Shown here piece after piece: positions 10,865-23,600 of a DNA stretch of 64,000 nucleotides. A program made the position numbers and the translations under genes. The DNA is taken from contig NC_090766.1 in the NCBI RefSeq assembly GCF_036898095.1, positions 38,509,471-38,573,470 on the forward strand. Reading direction: 5' to 3'. This DNA is from Palaemon carinicauda (taxonomy: Eukaryota > Arthropoda > Malacostraca > Decapoda > Palaemonidae). Position 1 is the first letter of the stretch. Each line of letters starts with the position of its first letter. The notes below the pieces were generated by a model. That model was not told the origin of the DNA and did not search any database. It saw only the letters and a program-made list of their open reading frames with translations.

Positions 10865-11856
10865 AGAGGGAAGGATACTCGTCGAAGACCGCAGCAAGAA
10901 TGTCGGGTTACCTAAGACAGTGGGCCACCTTTACTAAATGATGCACCTCACAGAACATCAGGCCGTTGGAGGCCTCCATTCATAAGATGACCGACTTCCT
11001 AGTCTATCTGAGAGACGACGTGGGTATGTCTATTCTAGCCATCAAGGGAGTCCGAGCGGCTTTGGGCCAAGTCTTCCTCTTAAAAGGCATTAATCTAGGA
11101 GCTTCCAGACAAATCTCGATGCTCATCAAGAGCTTCGAACAATCGTGTTCCCCCAGGCCTCTAGAGTGCCCCAGTGGGATGTGGCCAGAGTTCTGAAGGT
11201 CCTGTCGGAGCCGCCCTTCGAACCCCTCAAAGATATCTTAGACAAGGAGCTCACCCTCAAGACTGTCTTCCTTTTAGCCCTAGCTTCAGCGAAGAGAGTA
11301 AGCGAGCTCCATGGGTTGTCATACGGGGCCTCACACACAAAAGGTTGGCGAGAAGTAAGTTTCAGGTTCTTACCCAATTTTGTAGCCAAAACTCAGAACC
11401 CAGCTTACTGGGACCCTAGGTTCAAGGGGTTTTCAGTGCCAGCGATTCCGCGTTCGGACAACCCGAGGGACTTGTTACTGTGTCCAGTCAGCTGTGCGAA
11501 AGTACCTGGAAAGAACGTCCAAGCTTCGACCTGGGATCAAGAGTCTGTTCGTCTCGTCGGGGCTAGTGAAGAAGGCAGTCTCCAAGAATACGGTCTCTTT
11601 CTGGTTACGGCAGGTAATTATGAGGGCTTAAGACAGCACAGGAGTCTCCCTTCCAGGAAAGCCAAGACCCCATGATATTAGGGGCCTGAGTACTTTGTTG
11701 GCCTTCGAGAGGAACATGGCTGTGGGCCAGATCCTGAAGGCAGGCACTTGGTCCAGGCAGTCCACCTTTACGGCTCACTACCTGAAGGACTGTTCTAGGA
11801 AGTCTTTGGAAGGTTTCTCTATTGGTCCCGTCATTTCTGCACTCCAGAAGATTTAA
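10787..11856 (+). pseudogene. Tyrosine recombinase of DIRS B (broken)
   Basis: The sequence matches the YRs of C and D from RVEVIERLLK to the C-terminal IGPVISALQKI. A deletion removes part of the RSSAVYQAKW segment near 10918. A stop follows at about 10941, with frameshifts near 11155 and 11495 and a stop near 11630. The catalytic motifs are still readable across frames: [17 protein letters not shown] and TAHYLKD. The enzyme cannot be made from this copy. Confidence 0.82.
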
Positions 11857-12174
11857 GGTCGTAGCCCCGGGGCAGCCGTGGGCGGTAAGTCCAAGACACA
11901 CAGGTTCCTTCCTTACCTTTCCCCTTATCACCACTTCCCCTCCATTCCCCTTGATCCCTTCTCCTGCCATGGGGAACACGTTCAGTTGAAAGCATCCATG
12001 TCCGAAGACTCTTACAGAGGCGAGTTATTTAGACATAGTTTTTTGCGTAGTTTTCCCTAATTCTCATTTTTATTTTGGGGTTAGAAGAACCTAGCCTCCT
12101 ATCTAGGTTCATTCCCTTTTCCAGCCGGTCTCTCGGTCCGAAAGGCCACTCCCACCTCCTAAAGTATAAGTCCC

Positions 12175-12272
12175 CTAAGAAAGTAGTTCGAGGTAAGTAC
12201 TCCGTGTTCGAACAAATCACAAATTTTAAGTAATTTGTATTTTTCCTAACAGTACTTACCTCGAACTACTTT
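12175..12272 (+). repeat. Internal complementary region of DIRS B
   Basis: The sequence reads complement-of-left-end, then complement-of-right-end, without a gap. It begins TAAGAAAGTAGTTCGAGG and ends CTCGAACTACTTTC, so it is itself near-palindromic. In DIRS replication this segment is thought to bridge the two ends so that a full-length circle can be copied. Confidence 0.85.
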
Positions 12273-12335
12273 CGGGTTATGGCCCACCCATCCTGCCCCG
12301 AGTGCCTTACCGGACTTTTGATACCATATCTATCA

Positions 12336-12554
12336 TAAACTTACTGATGACCGAGACCGGGCCACGCACGCTCACTGACCCGGGTCGCCTCAGGGCGCGT
12401 ATTCATCTGCTACAGAGGTACCCACTATAGAAAACGGAGATAGGGGAAACTACACAAAATTCTGGTCGGTTGGGAGGAGAATCCCAGATACTCCTAAGAA
12501 AGTAGTTCGAGGTAAGTACTGTTAGGAAAAATACAAATTACTTAAAATTTGTGA
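12336..12554 (+). repeat. Right inverted terminal repeat of DIRS B
   Basis: This is the reverse complement of the left ITR up to GGTAAGTACT. It continues with the right-end specific tail GTTAGGAAAAATACAAATTA and ends near AAATTTGTG. The tail is the complement of the second half of the internal complementary region. Confidence 0.88.
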
Positions 12555-12727
12555 TTTTTTTAAAAGAAACTTTTCATGAGAATGACTATTTTTGCAGCGT
12601 ATGTTTTCATTGCTGAGAAATTAGCAGGCATCCTTAGGCAGTGGTCAATAGATGGCGTTAGTGTAGAAAAACGTCATCTGGGAAAACTAGTCATTCAAAA
12701 AATAGTTTCATTAAAAAAATACTATTA

Positions 12728-13080
12728 ATAAGATTTATCAAATATTTACCAAATATAATGTACACATTTCACAAATAGGGACACTTTTGAGTAATTACTC
12801 CATTTCTAATTTAGTCTATATTTTGAATATATATCAATCGTGGGCTGAAGTCATGAACTCTTTGGTTGACGATGTCGGTTCCAGGTCGTTTAGTACCTCC
12901 TCAACCAAAATCTCCCCTCCCCCTCCCCCTTGTGCAACATGTCTTGCTATTTTTTGCTTTCCCAGTATTTAAAGAACCTCCTAATTACTGTACAAGAGGA
13001 GGAGCGCTGCAGGAATGCATAATTTTGGAGTAAATGGAGAGCGTGCTCTTGTAAACAAATACCTAGTTTTGAATGTGACA
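12728..13080. repeat. Right arm of the inverted repeat flanking DIRS B
   Basis: This arm pairs with 6565-6925 in reverse complement over about 350 bases with scattered mismatches. The 170 bases between the DIRS end and this arm have no counterpart on the left side and may be the remainder of the host transposon's central spacer. Confidence 0.72.
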
Positions 13081-13244
13081 TTATTCCAAGCCTTTGCATT
13101 CATTACTGCTTGTCTTATATACTATAGTTACGTTTTGTTTTTCCCCTTTTGACCTTCGTTACAGTTTTGGTATCCAACTGAATGGTAGGAAATGGTATTT
13201 GCCATGGGCTCTGACCTAAGAAGTCCATTTATTATAGGAATACA

Positions 13245-16200
13245 TATTTCTTAAATTTTTCATTTGTACCTACAAAAATACAAATAATTTTTCTTTACCA
13301 TAAGAAACTCATCCGTAAGTGGGAGGAAGTGAGGAAGTTCCCCATTCCAACTGGCTGGGAACTATATCCGGGAAGAAGGGAAGATAAAAAAAAAAGCCAG
13401 TCTTGACTACCATTTCGTCGCAGACTCATATGTTGTCCTTGCCTTGATCTTATAGAAATGTTCCTTTGAAAGGAGTCAGGATAGCTATTCCAATTGCTAT
13501 GTGGCCACAAGAAGTCCTGAGGAAGAAACTTGTTGGGTCATATACCATAGGAATAGAGCAATTAACATTTCTCTTCCCTATAAAACCTACTAGAGAGAGA
13601 TTCAAGCAAGTTAGCAAGTATCTACTCAACTGAGCTTGAGAGCTCTTGGACCGAGGTCCGTCTGAGGAAAGAATCATAGTTCTGGACATTAAGTAGTGAT
13701 TCAGTCCAATGATTACTTCTTGCCACAGCAATTAAGCAGGGAAGCTGTCAGTAGGACACTTCTGCTGCTACCAGTGCCAAACAGGAGGATGCTCCAAGGT
13801 AGAGGCTCTTGCCCATGGATAACCCAAGAATGCTTCTGTGGTCTTCTAACTGGAATGGCAGTACCCTTGGGCAATGGTTTCTCTTCTCCAAGATAAGCCT
13901 TTGATTTCAGTACTGAAGTGTTGGCTCCCCTCGCTGGCTGCAGGCAAGAACTCGTCACGTGGTCCATGACTGAAGAAAACCTTTCTATGGCTGGCTCTAA
14001 ACTATGCCTCTCCTATCTAGAAAGGCTCCAGCATGCATGTAAGCTAAATAGATACCCCCTAGAGATTTCTCTCTACTGATGTCTGAGACTGCAGGAGCAT
14101 CCCAGGCTTGGTTTATGCTTGTGGTAAAACTAAGAGGCACCAGACCTCCAATTTGCATAAATGTCTCATTTGCCAAAAGACTTAGTTATCCTCCTCCAGT
14201 AGGAAGAGGATTTTACTGATCCATGTAACCTGACTATAAGGCAGGCCAATGTGATTGTGAAAGGGTGTTAGCCTCTTAAGAGTACATGTTTACGCCAAAG
14301 AAGGTGTCGGCATCTTCGCCTAACTCTGTCTCGTAGCCTTGAGCACGCTGCTGAGGCCTAAAGTGACTCTAGCCTTGTCGAGTATTCACCTCAAGGCAGT
14401 GTATAGATAAAAGAAAGTGTGGGTATTTCAAAGGTGATGGATGGGAGCTATTAAACGCCAGACTGACTCTGACATAGGTGTGATTGAAAAGTAGCTGATG
14501 ACTGGAGAGACTGAACCATTCTAGATCGAAGAATACTCCAGAGCTGTACAAATCAAGTTGAGGCAAGTGATAAGGAGGGAATGTTCATTGAGTCGAAAAA
14601 CTTATAACACTACTCCTCGAAGAAGAGAGCGTGAAAGAGAAGCAGTCTACGATAAAAATTCCTGAAGGCTAACGTTCCAACATCCTATAAATGAAGCCGA
14701 CTCTAGGATGTTCCGAAGAGTCCCTGGGAAGGAGAGGGATTAGAGCAAAGCTTATTGTCCTTAAAAGTATTCCTTGGACCTCACATCTCTTGCTTCCCCT
14801 ACAGGAAAGATTTGGTGTAATGCTGCTACTACTTCCACAAAATCTTGCAGGGGAGCCTGAAGAGTTCTTAAACGATAGGTCAGTCCTGTGCTTCAGGATC
14901 CTTCTTCCTTATCCAAGTAACATGCAAGTCCTTGACAGGAGATGAAGAAGCAGTGTAGCATCCAACACATGCTGGGAGATACATTCCTCTGCAATAAGAG
15001 CTCTTTGAGCGAGATGAGAAGGGTTGAAAACTTAACCCTAGAATTAAAGGATCCAGGTGAACTGTTCTCCAATCAGCCATAGGCAGAGGAGGATCTGCTG
15101 TCTCTACTAATTCAAGAAGCACTCTAACGGAGGTCCTTGGACCCTCGGAGTAAGACGACGAAATCCAGACGGAAAAGTTCCTAAGCCTCTACATCTGACG
15201 TCTGTGAGCAAACTAAATTAACAAGAAGAGAAGACTAGGAGACAGTGTAATGTTAGTAGGTGTGCATCCTGTGAGGAGCATCAAGAAGAGGTGTACCTAA
15301 GAGGCATGTCTGGAGATGTGCCCTTGTGCAAGAAAAGTAAAAAGTGTGTAAAAGTAGCATGTCTAGAAAACTACACCTCTGGGAGGTATTAGTGTAGGCA
15401 GGATCGCATGTGTGAATCCGAGATGTGTGGCTGCTGACGAGGGTTACCTAGTAAGGATTGATTGAGAACTGGGAGGAGCGCGATCTGAAGTGCGCCTAGG
15501 AACATGACCAGATGACAACATTGCTGGGTGTCGTGGCTATCCCTCCAAGGGTGACGATGATTATGCAGGAAACTCCGAAGACACCTTGGCTGGCACAAGA
15601 ATCATGACAAAGACAAACTGGAAGAGAACTGAACGATATTTCCTTGAGCAAGGCGCCAGGTGGATAAATCCCACTCTAAAGATTCCTTAAGGAAGACTAG
15701 CTGCTCCAAAGGACTTGTAAGTTTCATGAAGGTCGAGGAGGACGCAAGAATTGTCGGATCATCCGAAGAGGAAGGAACAGGACAAGGCTGACAAGCAACC
15801 TTGTGAGCAAGCTTATAAGAGCTAGAGCTCCGGAGGAGGAGCTCCTGATGGACAACATCTGAAATAGCAATTAAGAAGGGCCCTAAAGTCTAAGCTACAA
15901 CTTCTGGTAAGATCAGGATGAACGTCATCATGGGCGTCGTTGAACCTCCTACGAAGAGGAAGGATCAGGATAAGGAGGACAAGCAACCTCGTAAGCACGC
16001 TTCGAGGAGCAGGACCTCCTGAAGGACAAAGCCCTCCGAGAAGATTCTCGATGGTGTAGTACACGTAGAAGTTCCCTGAAGCTTAGGATAAAAGACACCA
16101 GAAGCGTGAAGGATCTGTACAAAGTTGTTAAGTAACCTTGTGAGCATGCTCCGAGGAACAACACTCTGGAGGAGGATCTTCTGAAGGCTGTGCTGGAGGA

Positions 16201-17285
16201 GGATCTTCTGAAGGGCACAGCCTGTGAAGAATGGTGTTAAAGTCTTCGCAGGTGTAGAAGTTCTATGAAATTACCTGCAAGTCAGGATGAAAGATGGCAA
16301 AGGCAACAGAGGTCCTACTCTGTAGAAAACAGATTTGGAGGAGGACGCCATGAAAGATGACAACAAGACTGCAGCTGAAAACGTCCTTGAAGTTTCTCGC
16401 CAGATCTAGAAAGTTCCTGAAGATCAGGATAAAGGATGCCAAGGGCATCAATGATCTTCCTCAAAAGATTAAATATCAAACAAGAAAGACAAGCAACCTT
16501 GAGAGCACACTCCAAGGAGTAAAGAGCTGTGGCAAAGGCAAAGCCTGGATTTGCTGCTGAGAAGATCCTTGCGGAGAAGTCTTTGAAGTTGTCATTGGCC
16601 TAGTCCTCCAAGATGATCAGCACTGAGGATTGATTGATTGATTTAAAGTTTGAGAATATCCCTAAGAACATCCCTCGGGAGGAGTCGTTGCTGGTGCTGG
16701 TAGAACCTATACCTCTAACGAATCCATGTAGAGGATCCTAGAGAGCCCTAAAGGAAGTTTCCAGGTTAATTGGCCTATGCTTCAATTCACAACTAACTGA
16801 TAAGAAAAAAACTCCCCTCAAGAGGGAGTCTTGCATCCTAAGAGAAATGAGTAAAACTCCCAACCTTGAGATTTTTAGAAGCCTTCTAGGGAGGCCAATG
16901 GGAAGAGGTCACAAATCATCTCGGGGAGAACGCCAAGTGCTTCCCTTTGAAGAATGACCTTGACCCCAGTGATTGCAAGGCAAGAATGGTAGGCCCTCAA
17001 CTGTGGTCAAGTATGAATGATGAGTAGTCACAAGCAAGGCTGGAAAGAGAAAATTTCAAAGATAATTTCCAAAGCAAAAACTGCTAAAGTTTCCAACAGA
17101 AGAACCAGAGTACCCTGATGGCCAAAATTCAATTGATGTTACAGTGAGCTTTAGGGGAGATGGTTGCCTCCCTACCTCACCACTGACAGGGTAGCTCTCT
17201 GCTGGTTTTTTTCACCTGCCGAGTTCTAGCTTCGCTTTTATCCTACAGCAAATACTGACGGTTTGCATTTCTGTAAGAACAAATG
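13245..17285 (-). mobile_element. Probable decayed DIRS-like relic F
   Basis: The call rests mainly on the two ends. Near 17255-17285, GGTTTGCATTTCTGTAAGAA followed by CAAATGAC resembles the left-end complement of the A/E family (GGTTTGTATTTCGGTTATGG, AACAAATGAC). Near 13285-13315, AATTTTTCTTTACCATAAGA resembles that family's right-end complement (TATTTTTCCTAACCATACAA). The interior of about 4 kb has no usable reading frame and is partly expanded into degenerate tandem repeats. Its size and orientation fit an old DIRS copy on the minus strand, but no enzyme motif could be recovered. Confidence 0.4.
15780..16545. repeat. Degenerate tandem repeat inside relic F
   Basis: The phrase GACAAGCAACCTTGTGAGCA recurs in variant form near 15790, 15979, 16125 and 16488. 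Each copy is followed by a GGAGGA-rich segment and a TCAGGAT(G/A)AA phrase. Spacing is roughly 150-190 bases, with one double-length gap. It looks like an old, diverged minisatellite-like expansion. No coding function is seen. Confidence 0.6.
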
Positions 17286-17426
17286 ACTGTTAATGTGATA
17301 CGTCATATGAGATTTATCCTGAATTTTTGGTTACAGTACTTTAAAACAACAATGCTAGCATTTAGAACATACAATTTGTTTCATATTGATTAATGTGGTT
17401 TATATAAAATACCAGTAGATAGCCTA

Positions 17427-17436
17427 TTTATTTATT
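17427..17436 (-). promoter_or_regulatory. Candidate COPB1 polyadenylation signals
   Basis: Two overlapping AATAAA hexamers on the minus strand lie about 120 bases after the COPB1 stop codon, giving a short 3' UTR. They sit between the stop codon and the edge of relic F. Confidence 0.55.
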
Positions 17437-17556
17437 GATAACATAACTATTAATATTAATAAAATCAATTTACCACCAAAAACAACAAAGCTCATATTGT
17501 ATATAAGGAGTTCTTTACAGTAGTTATATGCTGGGTGACATGTGCTGAATTCTGAA

Positions 17557-17628
17557 TTAAGCACCAACAGACTTGATAATAGCCTTCTGCACTTTGTTTA
17601 TCTTATCACCCAAGCTAATTGCCATCCC
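17557..17628 (-). CDS. COPB1: COPB1 last coding exon
   Basis: The exon encodes [20 protein letters not shown], then VGA and a TAA stop. This matches the short conserved beta-COP C-terminus (GMALSLGDKI in vertebrates). Confidence 0.94.
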   Translation of the reverse strand, partial: GMAISLGDKINKVQKAIIKSVGA

Positions 17629-20600
17629 CTGAAAAGAAGAGAGAGAATAAGGAACACTAGAAACATTACAAATATCAATAAGAAACATTACAAGTATTTT
17701 TATTGAGTAAAGATTGAGATATTTATACTTTGTTGATTCACATTTTCCGTATTTCAGATTTCCTTCCATACATCGACAAACCCACTGCAACATATAATCA
17801 TTCTCCCTTGTAAATATGTTGAGGACTGCTACTTGCAGTTTACCTATGCTTCATTAGCAGGAATTGTTAACTACCATGATTACTTTGCCTTTCCCAAATA
17901 CTGGCTGACAGAACAATCTAAATGATTTACCTGAAGACTACTACATACTCTACATAAAAGTTGTTGTCAAGATACTAATATATAATGTAGACTATAGATT
18001 ATTTTAAAAACTAGTGGCTTGCTTTGTTAATATAAAGTAATACCTTGGTATTCTTAAAATAAGATCGATTCTTGTCGTCTTATATAAAACAGTTTACATC
18101 CAATAAACATGATGCAGATTAATTCTCGTCCAGTATTTAATTTCCTTCCAACACAAAACCTTAGTTGCTACTGGTGTTATGACCTATTTCTCAAGATAAA
18201 GTAGACTAGGATTGAGGTTATTGTCTCAAGAATGAAGTGAATACAGCCCAGAGTAAATGTGACTCAATACAACCTTAAATCAACCTTAGTAGGCGGATCA
18301 AGAGACCACTGTAGTTGGAACTGATACAACCCAAAACACCATAGTAGTAGGAACTGAAACTACCCCTACAGGCTGTAGTATGAACTGATAAAATAAAGAG
18401 ATTCCAGAGAGACTATTGTAATAGAAACCTGTGAAACCCCTCACACACTCCACACACAGTAAAATCTGATACATCCCAACAGACATAGTTCTATAAGTCC
18501 ATTGTAGAAGGAACTGATAAAACTCCCATTAGACTTGAAAGAGAACAGTAATACAACCCATACAGACTCTTAGTGTCTAAACAAATAATTGATAGTAATA
18601 AGAACCAATAAAATTCCCCCACTGATTGGAGTGGGAACTGACACAATTCCGAGAGACCACTGTAGTAGGAACCAATACAATCCATACAGATTTCAAATAA
18701 GACTACCTTACATACCAAAGAGAACAGTTTAGTAGGAACTGATACAACCCCTACACACACACACATAGAGACTAATGTAATAAGAATTGATACCAACCCT
18801 ACAAGCATCAGATACACCACTGTAGTAGAGGACTGACATATCCCCTACAGACTTCAGAGAACCCATTGTAATAGGATTTGATAAAAACCCTATAAACTCA
18901 AGAGACACCATTGTAGTAAGAACTGACAACCCCTACAGACTATAAAGAAGAGACCATTGTAGTAGGAAATGATACAACCAAAACAGACTAAAAGTGACTG
19001 TTGCAGTAGGAACAAATACTAAACCCCCACACTGCAAGAAGACCATTATATAGGAACTGATACATCTCCTACCGACTAAAGAGAACATTGAAGTACCCTA
19101 TAGATTTTAGAGATCATTGTAGTAGCCACTGATATAACCCCTACAGACTTCAGGGAGTTATAGTAGTAACCGATACCACATAAAGAAACCGACCTAGAAG
19201 GAACCAATACAATTTTTACAGGCTTCAACATACTTTTGAAAAACCATGCAAAAGTCTGCAAAAAAGTGTGAAAGTCAGGTTTAGAGGAAGACACATCCAA
19301 CCTGAATTTGGGAAAAAAAATAGTAATATCGAGAAATATCGTTTTGTACAAAGGTTAATTCCCTAATATCTTCCCCTTCACTTCATGCCATACACAAGCA
19401 TAACATGACTTTTCTGCAGCTATTATCATAAGTGTCTGTACAATGGGAAAATAGGATGCTAGAAACCTAAAAAAAAACTCTCAATATGGCTGAAATAGAA
19501 TAGCTATGAACTATGTGGCACGCTCATTTCTTTCCAGTTATTATTTACCAGAATTGGTTTGTTTTTGGCATATAAAAACCAATGGGTTCATTATTAGCTT
19601 GATATGTTTAGAGTCGTGTATTAATTTTTGGGAGGCCAAGAGTATTTTTCTATCAATCATTAGTCAGTTTAATTATAGACTTTGTGAAAAAAACTAATCC
19701 TATTGGGAATCACAATTTGAAAAAAAAAAATACTAACCTGGCTTTTGGCACGAATTCTGATGTGGCCAGTTACGGCAGAATCTGGGGTATCCAGCGGCTT
19801 TTCAATGGAAAGATTAGCCAATGCATCTTCACCAAATATTGATCTGGCATAGAGGTTTGCAGCCATGTAATCACCAGAGCCAACAAGTGCTTTTTCAGGG
19901 GTTAGACATTTCATGTTGGTGGATTTACATAAATAGTCCAAATATGCCTTCAATTCAGTCATCTGTGTATTCACAGTCACCTGAAAATTACAAAATATAA
20001 TAAATGACTTAAACCACAAAGGAGAGAACATAGTTATTCATTCAAAGAACAAGGGCTGCCATAATCACAAATATTCAAATGGGAGTAATAATGCACTAGG
20101 CAATTGTATTCATTCTACAATTTCATAGTATTTTGTTGGCATCCTACACCAATATATTTTACATCATCAAGAAATAAGGGAGAGAGAATACATGCAATTG
20201 GAAGAGCATTAATTTCTCAATGAAACTTTGGGTACCCCACTATGTTGACAAAACCTATGAGAATTTTTATAGAAAATATTGTAATGAATAATATACATGG
20301 TGTATACATGATTATATAAATATCTAAATTTGTTATTATGAATTCTAGTTCTGTAAAAATGAAGTAACAGTTAAAAATTCAAACATATCTTGCCCATTTA
20401 GATATGTAGTAGATTATTTTAACAGTTTGAATTGTTATTGATGCATTTACCTGATAATAAGGAAACAAATACAAAAATAATTAGAGCCAATGCAAAACTT
20501 GAGATGTCTCAATTTGGGTTGAAATTTAGAGATGAAATTTGATAAATATATTTATTTGCCATAAATAGGGTTGTAAGACTAAATAAAGAAGAGCCATATC

Positions 20601-23600
20601 TTTTGAAACTGACAACACTCTCATGCTAAATGAGTAATAATTTGTGTGTGACAAGTACAAGGAAAATATTGCTGTCACAACCATAAATAAGAGATAGAAT
20701 GATGTCAAATTTGAATATAGAAACAGACAGCAGAAAAAATGTAAAGCTGCAGGAATTAAAAAACAAATTTATAGTTCTGGTACGGGCTTTGATAAGATGA
20801 ATGATACAGTAAACCTTTATCATTATTTAAGAAATAAATAAGAAAGTCTATGACCTTAGAACACAGAATATTACAGGCCAAACTTAGATGGTTTAATATA
20901 AATAGATTTATAAGTCGAGGGGCCTGGGAGGCATATTGTCTAGGAGGAGGAGAACCAATTAGAACAAAGGATAAAGCCTCAAAAAGTATGAAGAGAAAGA
21001 CAATAAATCATTGGGGACAAAGCAAGGTTAAGGAGCTCTGTCACATCAAGTAAAAAATCATGGACAGCACTCACTTTGTTTTCCCATTCAAATTCCATCC
21101 ACATCTGTCTAAACTCAAGATCGGTGCAGGAGGCTGGAACGATGTAGTCCATAATGTCAACATGAATGTCATTTAATATTACAACGTTCCTGTCGCTTGT
21201 AGATCCTTTTACATCATACACTGCAAAAGAACCAATGATGATCATTTTGCATAAAATTTGACCAAATGCTACAGATTTATTACATACCAAGTTACAAAAT
21301 CTGAACACACTATTAATGTCAGGAAAAAGAAATCTCTCAAATACACGTACTGTACAAAAGTGATCAATCCCCAATTATAAACATATCACAAGTGGGAATA
21401 ACAATAAACTGCTTATAACAAAAGATCAATTAAATTAATATCAACCTGGAATAACATCAGCCTATAATAAAAGACTACGTAAATGAATGTTACTTCCATG
21501 CTCCACTAGATATCTTCCAGCTATCTCGCACCCTCTCTACTATAAATAAGTTGTACATTAACACAACGAAGATAACCCATTTTACTTCCTACCAGTAAAA
21601 AGTTAACAAGTCCTGCAAATCCATCAAAATAAAATAACTAATAGCAAAGCATTCTGGAGTTCTCAAATTTTAATTAATAATGTTGACATGCCCAATTTTT
21701 AAAAAAATATAAAACCTTCAACTTACCAATATTTCCAAAAATGAAGCCATTTTCTGTAGAGGCCACTTTCACATTTGCTTTTATGTTGCAGAAATCGTGT
21801 GGTGCAAGAACTACTGGCTGAGGTTTTTCAACCAATTTAAGGTCCCCAAGAGTTGCCAACTCCAACGTGCAATTCTGGAGGGTGTCTGCAGTTTGGTTGA
21901 CAATCAGCACATCTAGAACAATGTCGTACTGATTGATGTGGACGTAAGCCTCTGCATACACAGGATCACTGAAGCCTGTCAACTGTGTCACCTGTCAAAA
22001 AATACTATTGTCAATAAAGTGTACCTAAAACAACCAGTTTAGAAAAAATACGAAATTGTCATATTGAATTATACAATAGATCAACACTGAATGAATGAAT
22101 TATATATGAAGTTCAACCAATTATTTACCCTCAAATTTTTACCCAAGGTGATAAAATTTAAGGGCCAACTTACTTTGCTCAATTTACTACTGCTCAGATC
22201 AATGCCTTCCTTCTTAGCTCCGCTGACAGCCATTGACATGGACAAGTCAAACATATCATCTGAAGATGAAGGGTCGCTACCTTTAGTTAAGTGCGAAAAG
22301 ACAATGTGATCGTCAACATGTTCCACCACCTTAGCAGCTTTGTGATCACGTCGGAGAGACTCTTCCTCTTCGGTTTTGGCAGCAAGCATGTGAGAGAGTG
22401 ATCCTCGACACTGTTCGGTAAATACTGAGGCAAGGCTAGGAGTACGTTCGGACACGACCTGAAGATATGCAAGAAATACAAGAAAATTACAATAAATATA
22501 AATATATAGTGGTTCCTTATCTATTAAAATATAATAATGGGAATCTAATTACAGTACTGTATAATGCTGTACAGTAAGATTTAACCCTGGAAAGGTATGA
22601 TGGGTCGTTTGCGACCCCTACAGCATTTTCAAAACCTGTTTTTTCCCCATAAATCATCAGCTGTCTCGAATATGGAAGTGATAGACCTGCAAGGGGTGAC
22701 TAGTCTACATGCCATTGTCTGCTTTAGGACTGATTTTCGTCTAACTTCCCTCCTTCCCCGTTTTTTTACCCCCCCCAGGGGTCGACCTCGACCCTGAATA
22801 CCTTTATAGGGGTAAGTGATCGAACAGCAAAGTTATTACACAATTATAAATTGTCGAACAGTGTTGATACTTGTTTGGTTCTTTATAGTTGGAAAGTGTG
22901 GGTGGAAGGTGTGTCTACCACTTGCATGACATTGGTTTTGGCTTAGATGCCATATATTGCCATGAGGTCCATTTTCCCTCAAATGCTAATTTCTGATTTT
23001 TTTGGGTTTTTTGCAAATTTGATTTTTTTTCTATTTATTTTGAATTTATCTTCAATAATGGCCAGCAGACAGTATTCCCTCGGCATGGATGTCATCAACA
23101 CACTTCTAATGGAGTTAAAAAGAGATGTTGATGATAATATGGAGCTTGCAACCCCATTCTTCATTCCAAGTGGTAGATTGGGCTGTAAGAGTTGTTGCGG
23201 TCTGCGGCCATTTTGTTGTCATACCCGAAAGGTAAGTTGGCATATCTCTATATATTCTTGTTCTGTATAGAATTCGTGATATTTTGGTATAATTTAATGC
23301 ATAAATATCATATTTTATAGGAGATACAATGATTTTCATAAGAAATTTACATTGTGAACTAGGCCGTCAAAAAATGACCTTTAGATTTTACCCCTGTTAT
23401 AACAGTAAATTACATCTTAGTGCACATTTTATTATGTATTTCTGTTCTAGGATAATATGAATTTATTTTATAAAAAAATTAGCCTCTTCCTATTTCATTT
23501 GGGTACCCAAAAAAATTCATGAAATTTGGACAAATTTTTTTGGCCAAAAAAATTTACCCTTTTTTTCTCATTTCAGATCTTGACTTCTATGGGTCCAACT

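Larger units (their letters stand above)
6927..12554 (+). mobile_element. DIRS-like retrotransposon B (full length, degenerate)
   Basis: This is an end-to-end DIRS element of about 5.6 kb. It has a left ITR, a Gag-like ORF, RT/RNase H, YR, an internal complementary region and a right ITR. Every coding region is broken by stops, frameshifts or deletions, so it is inactive. The internal complementary region (12175-12272) carries the complement of the left end (CCGTGTTCGAACAAAT) directly joined to the complement of the right end (CACAAATTTTAAGTAATTTG). This is the diagnostic DIRS arrangement. It is closely related to elements C and D. Confidence 0.9.

Noticed and set aside
13696..15122. Scattered 60-90 codon frames in 13.3-15.6 kb
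   Set aside because: They are found on both strands with no shared motif or continuity across frames, consistent with decayed repeat DNA (relic F).
23043..23270. Cys-containing frame inside the piggyBac MITE
   Set aside because: It was considered as a remnant of the piggyBac C-terminal Cys-rich domain, but the spacing does not match and the surrounding sequence is AT-rich non-coding.
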